From positions 1 through 46,202 of the forward strand of contig CACJFE010000007.1 in assembly GCA_902592655.1 (NCBI GenBank): a DNA stretch of 46,202 bases, read 5' to 3'. Shown here piece after piece: positions 12,633 through 22,211 of the stretch. This DNA comes from an uncultured Pelagibacteraceae bacterium. Lineage in GTDB: Bacteria > Pseudomonadota > Alphaproteobacteria > Pelagibacterales > Pelagibacteraceae. Each line of letters begins with the position of its first letter. The stretch's first letter is position 1. The notes under the pieces are model-generated. The model was not told the origin of the DNA, did not search any database, and worked only from the letters and a program-made list of their open reading frames with translations. A program made the translations under genes and the position numbers.

Positions 12633-12976
12633 ATCATCGCTCTTTCCATTGGATTTTCCTCAGACCACATATTTTCCAAATCATAAAACTCCCTTTTTTC
12701 TGGGTGAAAAATATGTACAATAATATCTTGAGTATCAACCAATTTCCAATCTTTACTATCTTTACCTTCTATTTTACAATTATTCATTCCAAGTTTTTTT
12801 AATTCGGCAACTAAAATTTCAGACAAAGCTTGTAAATGTCTTGAGGAAGTTCCAGACGCTATTACCATATAATCTGCAATATAAGATTTATTTTTTAGAT
12901 TAATCGTGGTTATATTTTTTGCTTTATTATCATCTAAAATTTGTTCAATTGTATTTTTAATTTCTTTGACTTGCAT
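12629..12976 (-). CDS. rsfS: Ribosomal silencing factor RsfS
   Basis: RsfS binds ribosomal protein uL14 and blocks subunit joining in starvation. The 115-residue protein carries the family block YIADYMVIASGTSSRHLQAL and later EGKDSKDWKLVDTQDIIVHI. The start shares one base with the nadD stop (TAATG) and its end overlaps ctpA by 4 bases, so it is tightly coupled inside the operon. Confidence 0.93.
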   Translation of the reverse strand: MQVKEIKNTIEQILDDNKAKNITTINLKNKSYIADYMVIASGTSSRHLQALSEILVAELKKLGMNNCKIEGKDSKDWKLVDTQDIIVHIFHPEKREFYDLENMWSEENPMERAMI

Positions 12977-13509
12977 TAATTAGTCTTTTTCTTTCTTAAA
13001 AATGTCGATGATATTTGTATAGGTTTATTTTTAATGAATATAATATTCTTTTTTTTTAAATGTTTTACCACTGTTGAACCTTTACTCTTATTATCATATC
13101 CTAAACGAGAAAAAACAACTAATTTTGTTAATTTTACTATTTTTTTCCAACTTTTCCATTTGTGAAGTTCAGATAAAATATCCGAACCTATTAAAAAATA
13201 CAGATTTTTTGGTTTTTTCTTTTTTAAGATATACTTCACCACATCTATAGATCTAGATGATCTAATAATACCGTCTAGGTATAAAACCTCTATAATTTTA
13301 GACTTGCCTACCAATTTTTTTATTTTAGTTAATCTTTGTTTTAAAGAAAAAAAAGGTTTTTTTTTAAATGGATTTTTTTTTGTAACGACCCAATAAATTT
13401 TTTTTAGTTTAATTTTTTTAATTGCAATTTTTGAAATTTGCAGATGTCCATTATGAGCAGGATCAAAGCTTCCACCAAGAATTCCAATTTCATTTTTAGA
13501 ACTCACCAT
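12976..13509 (-). CDS. nadD: Nicotinate-nucleotide adenylyltransferase
   Basis: NadD makes deamido-NAD from nicotinate mononucleotide and ATP. The 177-residue protein has the nucleotidyltransferase signature GGSFDPAHNGH at residues 12-22, YFLIGSDILSELHKWKSW in the middle and the C-terminal ISSTFLR motif. It is short and very Lys-rich compared with typical ~200-residue members. It lies 3 bases downstream of proA, and rsfS overlaps its stop codon. Confidence 0.92.
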   Translation of the reverse strand: MVSSKNEIGILGGSFDPAHNGHLQISKIAIKKIKLKKIYWVVTKKNPFKKKPFFSLKQRLTKIKKLVGKSKIIEVLYLDGIIRSSRSIDVVKYILKKKKPKNLYFLIGSDILSELHKWKSWKKIVKLTKLVVFSRLGYDNKSKGSTVVKHLKKKNIIFIKNKPIQISSTFLRKKKTN

Positions 13510-13512
13510 TAA

Positions 13513-14754
13513 TTATGTTCTTATAATTCCTTTTCCTGAGACTACGTATTTGTAAGAGGTTAATTGATTTATGCCTACAGGCCCTCTCGGCGGAAGTTTA
13601 TTCGTTGATATTCCGATTTCTCCACCAAAACCAAACTCTCCTCCATCTGCAAATTGAGTAGACACATTATGCATTGCAATTGAGCTATTAACCCCATCTA
13701 AGAAAATTTCTGCTTTTCTAGCATTATTTGTAATTATACTATCTGTATGCATGGTTCCATATTTCAAAATATGATTTATACCGTCGTTAATATTTTTCAC
13801 ACTTTTAATAGATATTATGGCATCAAGATATTCTGTTCTCCAATCTTTCTCTTTAGCAATAGTTAATTTGTTTTTAAATAATTTATTAATTTTTTTATCT
13901 ACTCGCACTTCACATCCTGACTCCTTTAGTGAGTCAATTATTTCTATTCCATGAGATTTAATTGCGTTTTCTTCAATCAAAAGTGTTTCAACCGCTCCGC
14001 AAATACTTGTTCTTCTCATTTTTGCATTGATTATAATTTTTTTAGCCACTTCTAAATTTACAGTGTTATCAACGTAAATATGGCATAAACCCTCTAGGTG
14101 ACCAATTACGTGAACATTAGAAAATTTTTGAACTTTAGAAACTAAACCTTTACCACCTCTTGGAACAATGACATCAATATATTTACTCATTTTTGAAAGC
14201 ATATTGTCCACTATTTTCCTGTCTTTTCTATCTATAAACTGAACACAATTTTTATTTATTTTGTTTTTTTGTAGGACGTATCTAAAAAGATCTGCTAATA
14301 GTTTGTTTGAGTTAAATGCTTCAGAACCACCTCTTAAAATTGAGCAGTTACCAGATTTTAAACTTAAAGATGCAACATCGGCAGTCACGTTTGGCCTACT
14401 TTCATAAATTACACCAATTACTCCAATCGGTGTAGAAACTTTTTTAATATTTAATTTATTTGGTCTTGTCCACTTTTCTAAAACTTTTCCTAAAGGATTA
14501 TTAAACTTAGAAATTTCATTAATCGAGTGTCTAATATTATCAATTCTTTTATCATTTAAAATTAGTCTGTCGACTAAATTTTTCCGTTTTACATTTTTAA
14601 CATCTTTTAAATTTTTTTTAATAAGTATACTTTTATTATTTAGAATTTCCTTACTGTAATTATCTAAAACTTTCTTAATCTTATTATGCTTTACATCTTT
14701 TAAGTCTTCAAAAGCTTTTCTTGCATTTTTTCCAATTTTTTCTAAATACTGCAT
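13513..14754 (-). CDS. proA: Glutamate-5-semialdehyde dehydrogenase (gamma-glutamyl phosphate reductase)
   Basis: ProA reduces gamma-glutamyl phosphate to glutamate semialdehyde with NADPH, the second step of proline synthesis. The 413-residue protein has PIGVIGVIYESRPNVTADVA, LRGGSEAFNSN, IVPRGGKGLV, and the catalytic Cys region RRTSICGAVETLLIEE. The C-terminal FGFGGEIGISTNKLPPRGPV is the family signature. It begins directly after proB with no gap, so ProB and ProA, which channel an unstable intermediate, are made together. Confidence 0.96.
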   Translation of the reverse strand: MQYLEKIGKNARKAFEDLKDVKHNKIKKVLDNYSKEILNNKSILIKKNLKDVKNVKRKNLVDRLILNDKRIDNIRHSINEISKFNNPLGKVLEKWTRPNKLNIKKVSTPIGVIGVIYESRPNVTADVASLSLKSGNCSILRGGSEAFNSNKLLADLFRYVLQKNKINKNCVQFIDRKDRKIVDNMLSKMSKYIDVIVPRGGKGLVSKVQKFSNVHVIGHLEGLCHIYVDNTVNLEVAKKIIINAKMRRTSICGAVETLLIEENAIKSHGIEIIDSLKESGCEVRVDKKINKLFKNKLTIAKEKDWRTEYLDAIISIKSVKNINDGINHILKYGTMHTDSIITNNARKAEIFLDGVNSSIAMHNVSTQFADGGEFGFGGEIGISTNKLPPRGPVGINQLTSYKYVVSGKGIIRT

Positions 14755-16819
<2,065 letters not shown>

Positions 16820-16824
16820 TTATA

Positions 16825-16850
16825 ATATAAATAACAGAAGTTATTTATAT
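16825..16850 (-). promoter_or_regulatory. Perfect 11-bp hairpin between rpmA and obgE
   Basis: On the minus strand ATATAAATAAC, a 4-base loop TTCT, and GTTATTTATAT form a perfect 11-bp stem in the 41-base gap between the rpmA stop and the obgE start. No U-tract follows, so it is not a standard terminator. It could be an mRNA processing or stability site that separates ribosomal protein message from the downstream genes. Confidence 0.55.
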
Positions 16851-16854
16851 AGAT

Positions 16855-17109
16855 TTAGTTTGGGATTACAGAAACAAAAGTTCTGTTTAATTTTGACTTT
16901 TTAAATTTTACTTTTCCTTTAATTAAGGAAAATATTGAGTGATCTTTACCCATACCAACGTTTTCACCAGGGTGAATTTTAGTTCCTCTCTGTCTGACAA
17001 TTATATTTCCAGGTATAACTAATTGGTCTCCGAAAATTTTAACACCTAGACGTCTTCCTTTACTATCTCGGCCGTTTTTTGAAGATCCACCTGCTTTCTT
17101 TGTTGCCAT
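16855..17109 (-). CDS. rpmA: 50S ribosomal protein L27
   Basis: L27 (bL27) reaches toward the peptidyl transferase centre. The 84-residue protein starts [20 protein letters not shown] and has the conserved [20 protein letters not shown] and [18 protein letters not shown]. Length and sequence are standard. It starts 11 bases after rplU and belongs to the rplU-rpmA-obgE set. Confidence 0.97.
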   Translation of the reverse strand: MATKKAGGSSKNGRDSKGRRLGVKIFGDQLVIPGNIIVRQRGTKIHPGENVGMGKDHSIFSLIKGKVKFKKSKLNRTFVSVIPN

Positions 17110-17120
17110 GTGTTATCCTA

Positions 17121-17525
17121 TTATTTTGCTTCCTTTTTTAAAACTTTTTTTTCAACTTTAACAGTCTTCTTTTTTTCAATAATTTTTGCCTCATCTATAA
17201 TTTTTCCACCTTTTGCAAGTATCTTAGTAATCTGTATTTTAGAATGACGTTGTCTATGACCATTTTTTTTTCTAGAATGTTTTCTTCTTCTTTTGTGAAA
17301 AACTAATATCGTACGGTCCTTAATGTTATCTAAAAGCTTAGCTTCCACGGTAGCTCCATCGATACTTGGATTACCAATTTCAGTGACCTTATCATGATTT
17401 AAAAGTAAAACATTTTTAAACTTTATAGTTTCACCTATCTTAGCATTAAGTTTTTCAATCTCTATAATTTTACTTGTAGAAACCTTGTACTGTTTTCCAC
17501 CTGTTTCAATAATTGCAAACGACAT
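17121..17525 (-). CDS. rplU: 50S ribosomal protein L21
   Basis: L21 (bL21) binds 23S rRNA. The 134-residue protein has the canonical N-terminus MSFAIIETGGKQYKVSTSKI and the RNA-binding block FHKRRRKHSRKKNGHRQRHS followed by KIQITKI. A Lys/Glu-rich tail of about 30 residues extends past the core (KKTVKVEKKVLKKEAK at the end), longer than in E. coli. It is the first gene of the operon that runs down to rppH and has a good promoter just upstream. Confidence 0.96.
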   Translation of the reverse strand: MSFAIIETGGKQYKVSTSKIIEIEKLNAKIGETIKFKNVLLLNHDKVTEIGNPSIDGATVEAKLLDNIKDRTILVFHKRRRKHSRKKNGHRQRHSKIQITKILAKGGKIIDEAKIIEKKKTVKVEKKVLKKEAK

Positions 17526-17549
17526 AATTTTTTTTTTAGGTTTTGAGGC

Positions 17550-17577
17550 AATATAGCCTTAAGTACTAACAAGTCAA
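17550..17577 (-). promoter_or_regulatory. Promoter of the rplU-rpmA-obgE operon
   Basis: On the minus strand TTGACT (17577-17572), a 16-base spacer and TATATT (17555-17550) match the sigma-70 consensus at 5 of 6 bases each. The site lies in the short gap between the divergently placed gloB end and rplU and would start transcription about 20 bases before the rplU ATG. Confidence 0.6.
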
Positions 17578-17588
17578 GATTATTGAGA

Positions 17589-18347
17589 CTAAAAATTGTC
17601 TTTTAAATCTCTTAATTTTGAAAAAACCTCATCTTCAGAAGAGTTATTTAGATTTAATGATCTTTTTATAATTGGGTCATCACATCTCAAAAATATATTA
17701 GTTTTAATTTCCTCTCTAATAGTTGTAGGAACAGTTGGCTGACTATCTTTTAATTTAGTTTTAATTTTTAACATCTTCTCTTTTAAAAAAAAATTTTTTG
17801 AGTCGTATTTTAGGCAAAAGTCTAAATTTGATTTTGTATATTCATGACCACAATAAATTTTTGTCTCAGAAGGCAGATTTTTAATTTTATTAAGCGACTT
17901 ATACATTTCCTTTTTAGTACCTTCAAAAATTCTTCCGCATCCCAGAGAAAATAAAGTATCTCCGGTAAAAACAACTTTTTCTTTAGGAAAAAAAAAAGCG
18001 ATATGACCTTTGGTGTGACCAGGTGTAAAGATTACCTTAAACTCTAAATTTCCAATTTTTTCCGTTTGGTTTTCTTTAAGAATAATATCAATTCCGGGAA
18101 TTCTATCTTTATCTAAATCAAAACCTATAATTTTTGAATTATATTTTTCTTTGAGTTTTAAATTACCGTCTACGTGATCGGCATGGTGATGAGTATTCAA
18201 TATATAATCTAACTTATTATATTTTTTAATTATTCTGTCACAATTATTAAACTCTGAAGGATCAATTATTGAAACAGTATTTGTTTCTTTATCAAATATC
18301 AAGTAACTATAATTATCATTTAAACATGGAATTATTTCTATAATCAT
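17589..18347 (-). CDS. gloB: Hydroxyacylglutathione hydrolase (glyoxalase II)
   Basis: GloB hydrolyses S-lactoylglutathione and completes methylglyoxal detoxification. The 252-residue protein is a metallo-beta-lactamase fold with the metal motif THHHADH at 52-58, FTPGHTKGH, FTGDTLFSLGCGRIFEGT, and CGHEYTKSN. The C-terminal helical half fits the glyoxalase II substrate domain. It starts 1 base after metW, so it is the last gene of a metX-metW-gloB operon and should fall under the SAM-II riboswitch. Confidence 0.92.
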   Translation of the reverse strand: MIIEIIPCLNDNYSYLIFDKETNTVSIIDPSEFNNCDRIIKKYNKLDYILNTHHHADHVDGNLKLKEKYNSKIIGFDLDKDRIPGIDIILKENQTEKIGNLEFKVIFTPGHTKGHIAFFFPKEKVVFTGDTLFSLGCGRIFEGTKKEMYKSLNKIKNLPSETKIYCGHEYTKSNLDFCLKYDSKNFFLKEKMLKIKTKLKDSQPTVPTTIREEIKTNIFLRCDDPIIKRSLNLNNSSEDEVFSKLRDLKDNF

Positions 18348-18348
18348 T

Positions 18349-18957
18349 TTATCCTATTAAAAAAATACCTAGTTTTGAAAAAAGATTTTTTATCTCTAAG
18401 TTACTTCTTTTTATTAGTGAAGTTTTATCTTCATTAACACCAATTGCTTTTTTAATATTCATATTTTTCTCATCGCAAAAATTAAATAAATCTTTAATTG
18501 TACACATATGTAAATTAGGCGTATTATACCAAGTATTTGGTAGGGTTTTTGTGACCGGCATTTCGCCAAAAAATAAAAGTTTTGTTCTTACTTTCCAATA
18601 ACCAAAATTTGGAATTGAAATGACTACGGACTTTCCTATTCGTAAAAGTTCTTTCAAAACTTTTTCAGGCTCATAAAATGCTTGAAGCGTCTGACTTAGA
18701 ATTACATAATCAAAAGATTGATTTGGGAATTGGTGTAATTCTGTTTCAGCGTTACCTTGTATAACTGGTAACCCTTTATTAATACATTGTTGAACATTAT
18801 CTTGATTAAGTTCCAGACCTCTTACCTCTATATTCTTGTCTCTGTTAAGTAGATTCATTAAAGATCCATCACCACAACCTACATCTAGGACTCTAGTATT
18901 GTTTTTTAATAAATCTGCAATTACTTTAAATTCTTTTTTCATTTTTAAATTTTTCAT
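18349..18957 (-). CDS. metW: Methionine biosynthesis protein MetW
   Basis: MetW is a methyltransferase-fold protein that partners MetX in proteobacteria; published work on the family links it to MetX activity. The 202-residue protein has the SAM-binding motif I VLDVGCGDGSLMNLL and the MetW signature FDYVILSQTLQAFYEPEKVL. The first ATG (18957) lies inside the metX 3' end, giving a 32-base overlap. A second ATG at 18942 gives MKKEFKVIADLL and fits the usual family length better, so the start is uncertain. Confidence 0.92.
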   Translation of the reverse strand: MKNLKMKKEFKVIADLLKNNTRVLDVGCGDGSLMNLLNRDKNIEVRGLELNQDNVQQCINKGLPVIQGNAETELHQFPNQSFDYVILSQTLQAFYEPEKVLKELLRIGKSVVISIPNFGYWKVRTKLLFFGEMPVTKTLPNTWYNTPNLHMCTIKDLFNFCDEKNMNIKKAIGVNEDKTSLIKRSNLEIKNLFSKLGIFLIG

Positions 18958-20065
18958 ACATAGTGTTAATAAAACCTTTTAAAGTCTTTAAAAATTCCGG
19001 CTCGTTAAGCAAAAAAGAGTCATGTCCTTTATCAGTTATTATTTCAGAATATGAAACATCTGCACCCGAGGCGTTTAATGCTATTACAATATCTTTATTG
19101 TCTTTTGTTGTGTAAAGCCAATCAGAGGAAAACGATATAATTAAAAACTTTGTTTTTTGATTTTTAAAAGCTTCTACGAGACCACCTTTAAATTGTTTAG
19201 AAAGGTCAAAATAGTCCATAGCTCTAGTTATATAAAGTATTGAGTTCGCATCAAACCTTTCGACAAAAGCATAACCCTGATGTCTCAAGTAACTTTCAAC
19301 TTGAAAGTCCGCATTAAAACTAAATTCATAATCTGCTTTTTCTTGTAATTTTCTACCAAATTTCTCTTGCATCCCTTTCTCAGATAAATAACTGATATGC
19401 CCCACCATTCTCGCTACCGCTAATCCATTTTTTGGCTGCACATTTTTTAAAGCGTATTTTCCATTATCCCAAACTGGATCTGCCATGATTGCTTGTCTAG
19501 CTAATTCATTTAAAGCTATATTTTGTGCACTATGACTTGAACTACAAGCAATCGGAATAGCTGAAAAAGTTTTATCTGGAAATGTTGCGCAAAATTGTAG
19601 TAGCTGCATTCCTCCCATAGAGCCCCCTGTTGCGCATAAAAGTTTTTTAATTCCAAAATGATCTAGTAATGATTGCTGTGCACGGACCATATCTTTAATT
19701 GTTATAACTGGAAACTCTAATCCATAAGGCTTATTTGTATCAGGATTTATATTTCTTGGTCCAAGTGATCCCATACAACCGCCAATTACATTGGCACATA
19801 TTACAAAATATTTATTAGTATCTATGGCTTTGCCGGGACCAACTGCAGTTACCCACCAACCCTCTTTATTAGTTATAGGATTAATACCAGTTACAAATTG
19901 ATCCCCTGTTAGTGCATGGAATACTAAGATCGCATTATCTTTATTATCATTTAGAGCACCATAGGTTTCATATGCTAATGGGAAATTACTAATTGTCTTT
20001 CCACAATCAAGTTTTAGTGGTTCAGAAACGTCAAGTCTCTTAATATTTTCAAGTTTTGCACTCAT
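18926..20065 (-). CDS. metX: Homoserine O-acyltransferase MetX
   Basis: MetX acylates homoserine (acetyl, or succinyl in some members) at the start of methionine synthesis. From the ATG at 20065 the protein has 379 residues. It is an alpha/beta hydrolase fold with AYETYGALND, FHALTGDQFV, the nucleophile in GGSMGGMQ (about Ser149), and a C-terminal Asp-His region (SFSSDWLYTT, DKGHDSFL). An in-frame ATG at 20095 would add ten residues encoded by the terminator hairpin. I prefer 20065 because the family N-terminus starts there, but neither start has a well-spaced ribosome site. Expression is controlled by the SAM-II element upstream. Confidence 0.93.
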   Translation of the reverse strand: MSAKLENIKRLDVSEPLKLDCGKTISNFPLAYETYGALNDNKDNAILVFHALTGDQFVTGINPITNKEGWWVTAVGPGKAIDTNKYFVICANVIGGCMGSLGPRNINPDTNKPYGLEFPVITIKDMVRAQQSLLDHFGIKKLLCATGGSMGGMQLLQFCATFPDKTFSAIPIACSSSHSAQNIALNELARQAIMADPVWDNGKYALKNVQPKNGLAVARMVGHISYLSEKGMQEKFGRKLQEKADYEFSFNADFQVESYLRHQGYAFVERFDANSILYITRAMDYFDLSKQFKGGLVEAFKNQKTKFLIISFSSDWLYTTKDNKDIVIALNASGADVSYSEIITDKGHDSFLLNEPEFLKTLKGFINTMYEKFKNEKRI

Positions 20066-20067
20066 CC

Positions 20068-20093
20068 AAAAAAAAAGCCCAGCTAAACTGGGC
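20068..20093 (-). terminator. Intrinsic terminator between the SAM-II aptamer and metX
   Basis: On the minus strand GCCCAG, a 5-base loop TTTAG and CTGGGC are followed by nine T residues, a textbook intrinsic terminator. It lies between the aptamer and the 20065 start codon, so terminated transcripts would not contain metX. Seven bases (TTTAGCT) of the loop and 3' arm are complementary to AGCTAAA of the aptamer, which gives a plausible antiterminator. Confidence 0.8.
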
Positions 20094-20095
20094 AT

Positions 20096-20148
20096 CCCCT
20101 TTTTAGCTACATTTATTATGCGCTTGCAATATGGTTAAATCAGCGCGA
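20096..20148 (-). ncRNA. SAM-II riboswitch upstream of metX
   Basis: The minus strand has the SAM-II consensus in order: GCGCT opening the P1 stem, loop GATTTAACC, TTGCAAGCGC closing P1, an A/T-rich linker with AATAAATG, then GTAGCTAAAAAGG, whose GCTAA can pair with TTGC to form the pseudoknot with one bulged U. From memory it differs at only a few positions from the crystallised marine metX SAM-II RNA. SAM-II binds S-adenosylmethionine and lowers expression of methionine genes in alphaproteobacteria. Here it heads metX-metW-gloB. Confidence 0.93.
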
Positions 20149-20152
20149 TTAG

Positions 20153-20181
20153 TGTTTACTAAATCAACACAAACTTGTCAA
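20153..20181 (-). promoter_or_regulatory. Promoter of the SAM-II/metX transcript
   Basis: On the minus strand a perfect TTGACA (20181-20176) is followed by a 17-base spacer and TAAACA (20158-20153, a weak -10). The predicted transcription start falls just before the first base of the SAM-II aptamer, as expected for a riboswitch leader. Confidence 0.55.
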
Positions 20182-20239
20182 TTTTATAAAGGATAAAGAC
20201 ATATAGAAAAACTATGAAAATTTGGATAATACTTTAAAA

Positions 20240-21322
20240 ATGAGACTTCCTAAACCAAATAAAATTATATCTGAAAAATATGTTGCAGGATTAAGCCTAT
20301 TCAAGGGAAAACAATCGAAAATAAAACTCTCCGCTAACGAGTCTGCTCTAGGGCCAAGTCCAAAGGCAATTAAAGAATATTTAAAAGTTTCAAAAAATTT
20401 TAAAAGATATCCTGACTCAGATGGAACTTTTCTCAAAAAAATTTTATCTAAAAAATTTAAGTTAGACGCAGATAGAATAATTTTAGGGTCAGGATCTGAT
20501 CAAATTTTTGAATTAATATGTAAAGCTTTTTTAAAAAAAGGGGATGAAGTTATAGTTCCAGAATATAGTTTTATCATCTATAGGATCTATAGCAAAATGT
20601 GTGGTGCAAAAATAATTTATGCTAAAGAAAATCATTTTACTATTTCAATTGAAAATATTTTAAGGAAGGTAACAAGTAAAACAAAGATTGTTTTTTTGGC
20701 AAATCCAAATAATCCAACTGGAACATTTGTAACGAAAAAACAGATTATAAAACTTAGAAAAAAATTGAGAAGCAATATTCTTTTAGTAGTAGATGACGCG
20801 TATTATGAGTATGTTAAATTAAAGAACTATTCGCCTGGACTTAATTTATTCAAGAATTATAAAAATGTAGTTATGACTAGAACCTTTTCTAAAATTTATG
20901 GTTTAGCTGGATTGAGGATTGGCTGGGGATATTCATCTAAGAATATAATAAATGCTCTTAATAAAATAAAACCTCCTTTTAATGTAGGGCGACCAGCTTT
21001 ATTCGCTGCGTCAGCGGCCGTGCGCGATAGTGTTTGGCTCAATAAAGAAATAAAACACGTAAATAGATGGAATAATATATTTTTCAAAGAGTTTGAAAAG
21101 ATGGGAATAAATACGAATAAAACTTACGCAAATTTTGTACTCCTTAATTTTGATAAAGTTAAAATTAATTCTAAAAAAGTTTTCAACTCTTTAGCCAATT
21201 CAGGAATTCTAGTTAGAAGAATGGACCCATATGGAATAAAAAATTCTTTAAGAGTAACTATTGGAAAAAATAACGAAAATAAAAAATTTATTTCCAAGAT
21301 GAGGAATATTTTTAATGTTTAA
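20240..21322 (+). CDS. hisC: Histidinol-phosphate aminotransferase
   Basis: HisC transaminates imidazole acetol phosphate in histidine synthesis; enzymes of this type often also act on phenylpyruvate and hydroxyphenylpyruvate, which would fit the tyrA neighbour. From the ATG at 20240 it has 360 residues. It shows KLSANESALGPSPKAI, GSGSDQIFELICKAF, NPNNPTGTF, DDAYYEYV and the PLP lysine in RTFSKIYGLAGLRIGW. A TTG codon at 20222 in frame could start it six codons earlier. It overlaps tyrA by 8 bases. It is divergent from the metX riboswitch unit. Confidence 0.92.
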   Translation: MRLPKPNKIISEKYVAGLSLFKGKQSKIKLSANESALGPSPKAIKEYLKVSKNFKRYPDSDGTFLKKILSKKFKLDADRIILGSGSDQIFELICKAFLKKGDEVIVPEYSFIIYRIYSKMCGAKIIYAKENHFTISIENILRKVTSKTKIVFLANPNNPTGTFVTKKQIIKLRKKLRSNILLVVDDAYYEYVKLKNYSPGLNLFKNYKNVVMTRTFSKIYGLAGLRIGWGYSSKNIINALNKIKPPFNVGRPALFAASAAVRDSVWLNKEIKHVNRWNNIFFKEFEKMGINTNKTYANFVLLNFDKVKINSKKVFNSLANSGILVRRMDPYGIKNSLRVTIGKNNENKKFISKMRNIFNV

Positions 21323-22211
21323 CGCAATTACAGTCATTGGTTGTGGTTTAATTGGATCATCTCTTTTAAGAGCTATTGATAAAAATAATTTAGCAAATCA
21401 AATAAAAACTTTTGATAAATCAAAGTCGGTAAGTACTTATTTATCAAAAAATTTTTCTTTCAAAGTATGTGATAGTATCTCCGAATCGGTAAAAGACTCT
21501 GATCTAGTAATTATATCAACCCCATTAAGTAGTTACAAAGAAGTCTTAAAAGAAATAAAATCTAATTTAAAAAAAGATGCTATACTAACTGACACTGGCT
21601 CAGTAAAAAAACCAATCAATAAAGAAGTTTTAGATTTAAAACTTAAAGACATAAATTGGATATCATCACACCCAATAGCCGGAACAGAATATAGTGGTCC
21701 CGAACATGGTTTTTCTGAACTGTTCAAAGATAGATGGTGTATAGTATCATTTGAAGAAAACATTCCTCATGATAAAATTCAGAAACTAAAAAATTTTTGG
21801 CTTAAGTTGGGTTGTAAGGTAAAAGAAATGACTTTTGAGGATCATGATTATGTTTTATCTCTAACAAGCCACTTACCCCACGCAATAGCTTACAGCATTG
21901 TGAGAACTTCAGTGAGTAATGAGAAAAAATTTAAGAAAGACGTAATTCAATACAGCGCTGGTGGATTGAGAGACTTTACAAGAATTGCAGCATCTGATCC
22001 ATTAATGTGGAAGGATATATTCATAGATAATAGTGAGAATTTGTTAAAAGCAATAGACAACTATACTGAAAATCTAAATGATTTAAAAAAAGCTATTAAA
22101 AATAAAGATACTAAAAAACTTTTAAAAATATTTTCATCAACCAAAGATGTACGTAAAGAAATTATCGAAGCAGGCCAAGACACTGAAAAACCAGATTTTG
22201 GTAGAAAATAA
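21315..22211 (+). CDS. tyrA: Prephenate/arogenate dehydrogenase TyrA
   Basis: TyrA oxidatively decarboxylates prephenate (or arogenate) for tyrosine synthesis. The 298-residue protein has an N-terminal Rossmann motif GCGLIGSSLLRAI, then DTGSVKKPI, SSHPIAGTEYSGPEHG, and a helical C-terminal dimerisation domain with LTSHLPHAIAYSIV and GGLRDFTRIAASDPLMWKDI. No ACT domain is present. The gene overlaps hisC by 8 bases and its stop abuts the stop of the convergent plsC with no base between. Confidence 0.94.
   Translation: MFNAITVIGCGLIGSSLLRAIDKNNLANQIKTFDKSKSVSTYLSKNFSFKVCDSISESVKDSDLVIISTPLSSYKEVLKEIKSNLKKDAILTDTGSVKKPINKEVLDLKLKDINWISSHPIAGTEYSGPEHGFSELFKDRWCIVSFEENIPHDKIQKLKNFWLKLGCKVKEMTFEDHDYVLSLTSHLPHAIAYSIVRTSVSNEKKFKKDVIQYSAGGLRDFTRIAASDPLMWKDIFIDNSENLLKAIDNYTENLNDLKKAIKNKDTKKLLKIFSSTKDVRKEIIEAGQDTEKPDFGRK

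Noticed and set aside
20214-20237. Seven-codon frame MKIWIIL upstream of hisC as an attenuation leader
   Set aside because: It has no histidine codons and no terminator hairpin follows, so a his-type attenuator is not supported.
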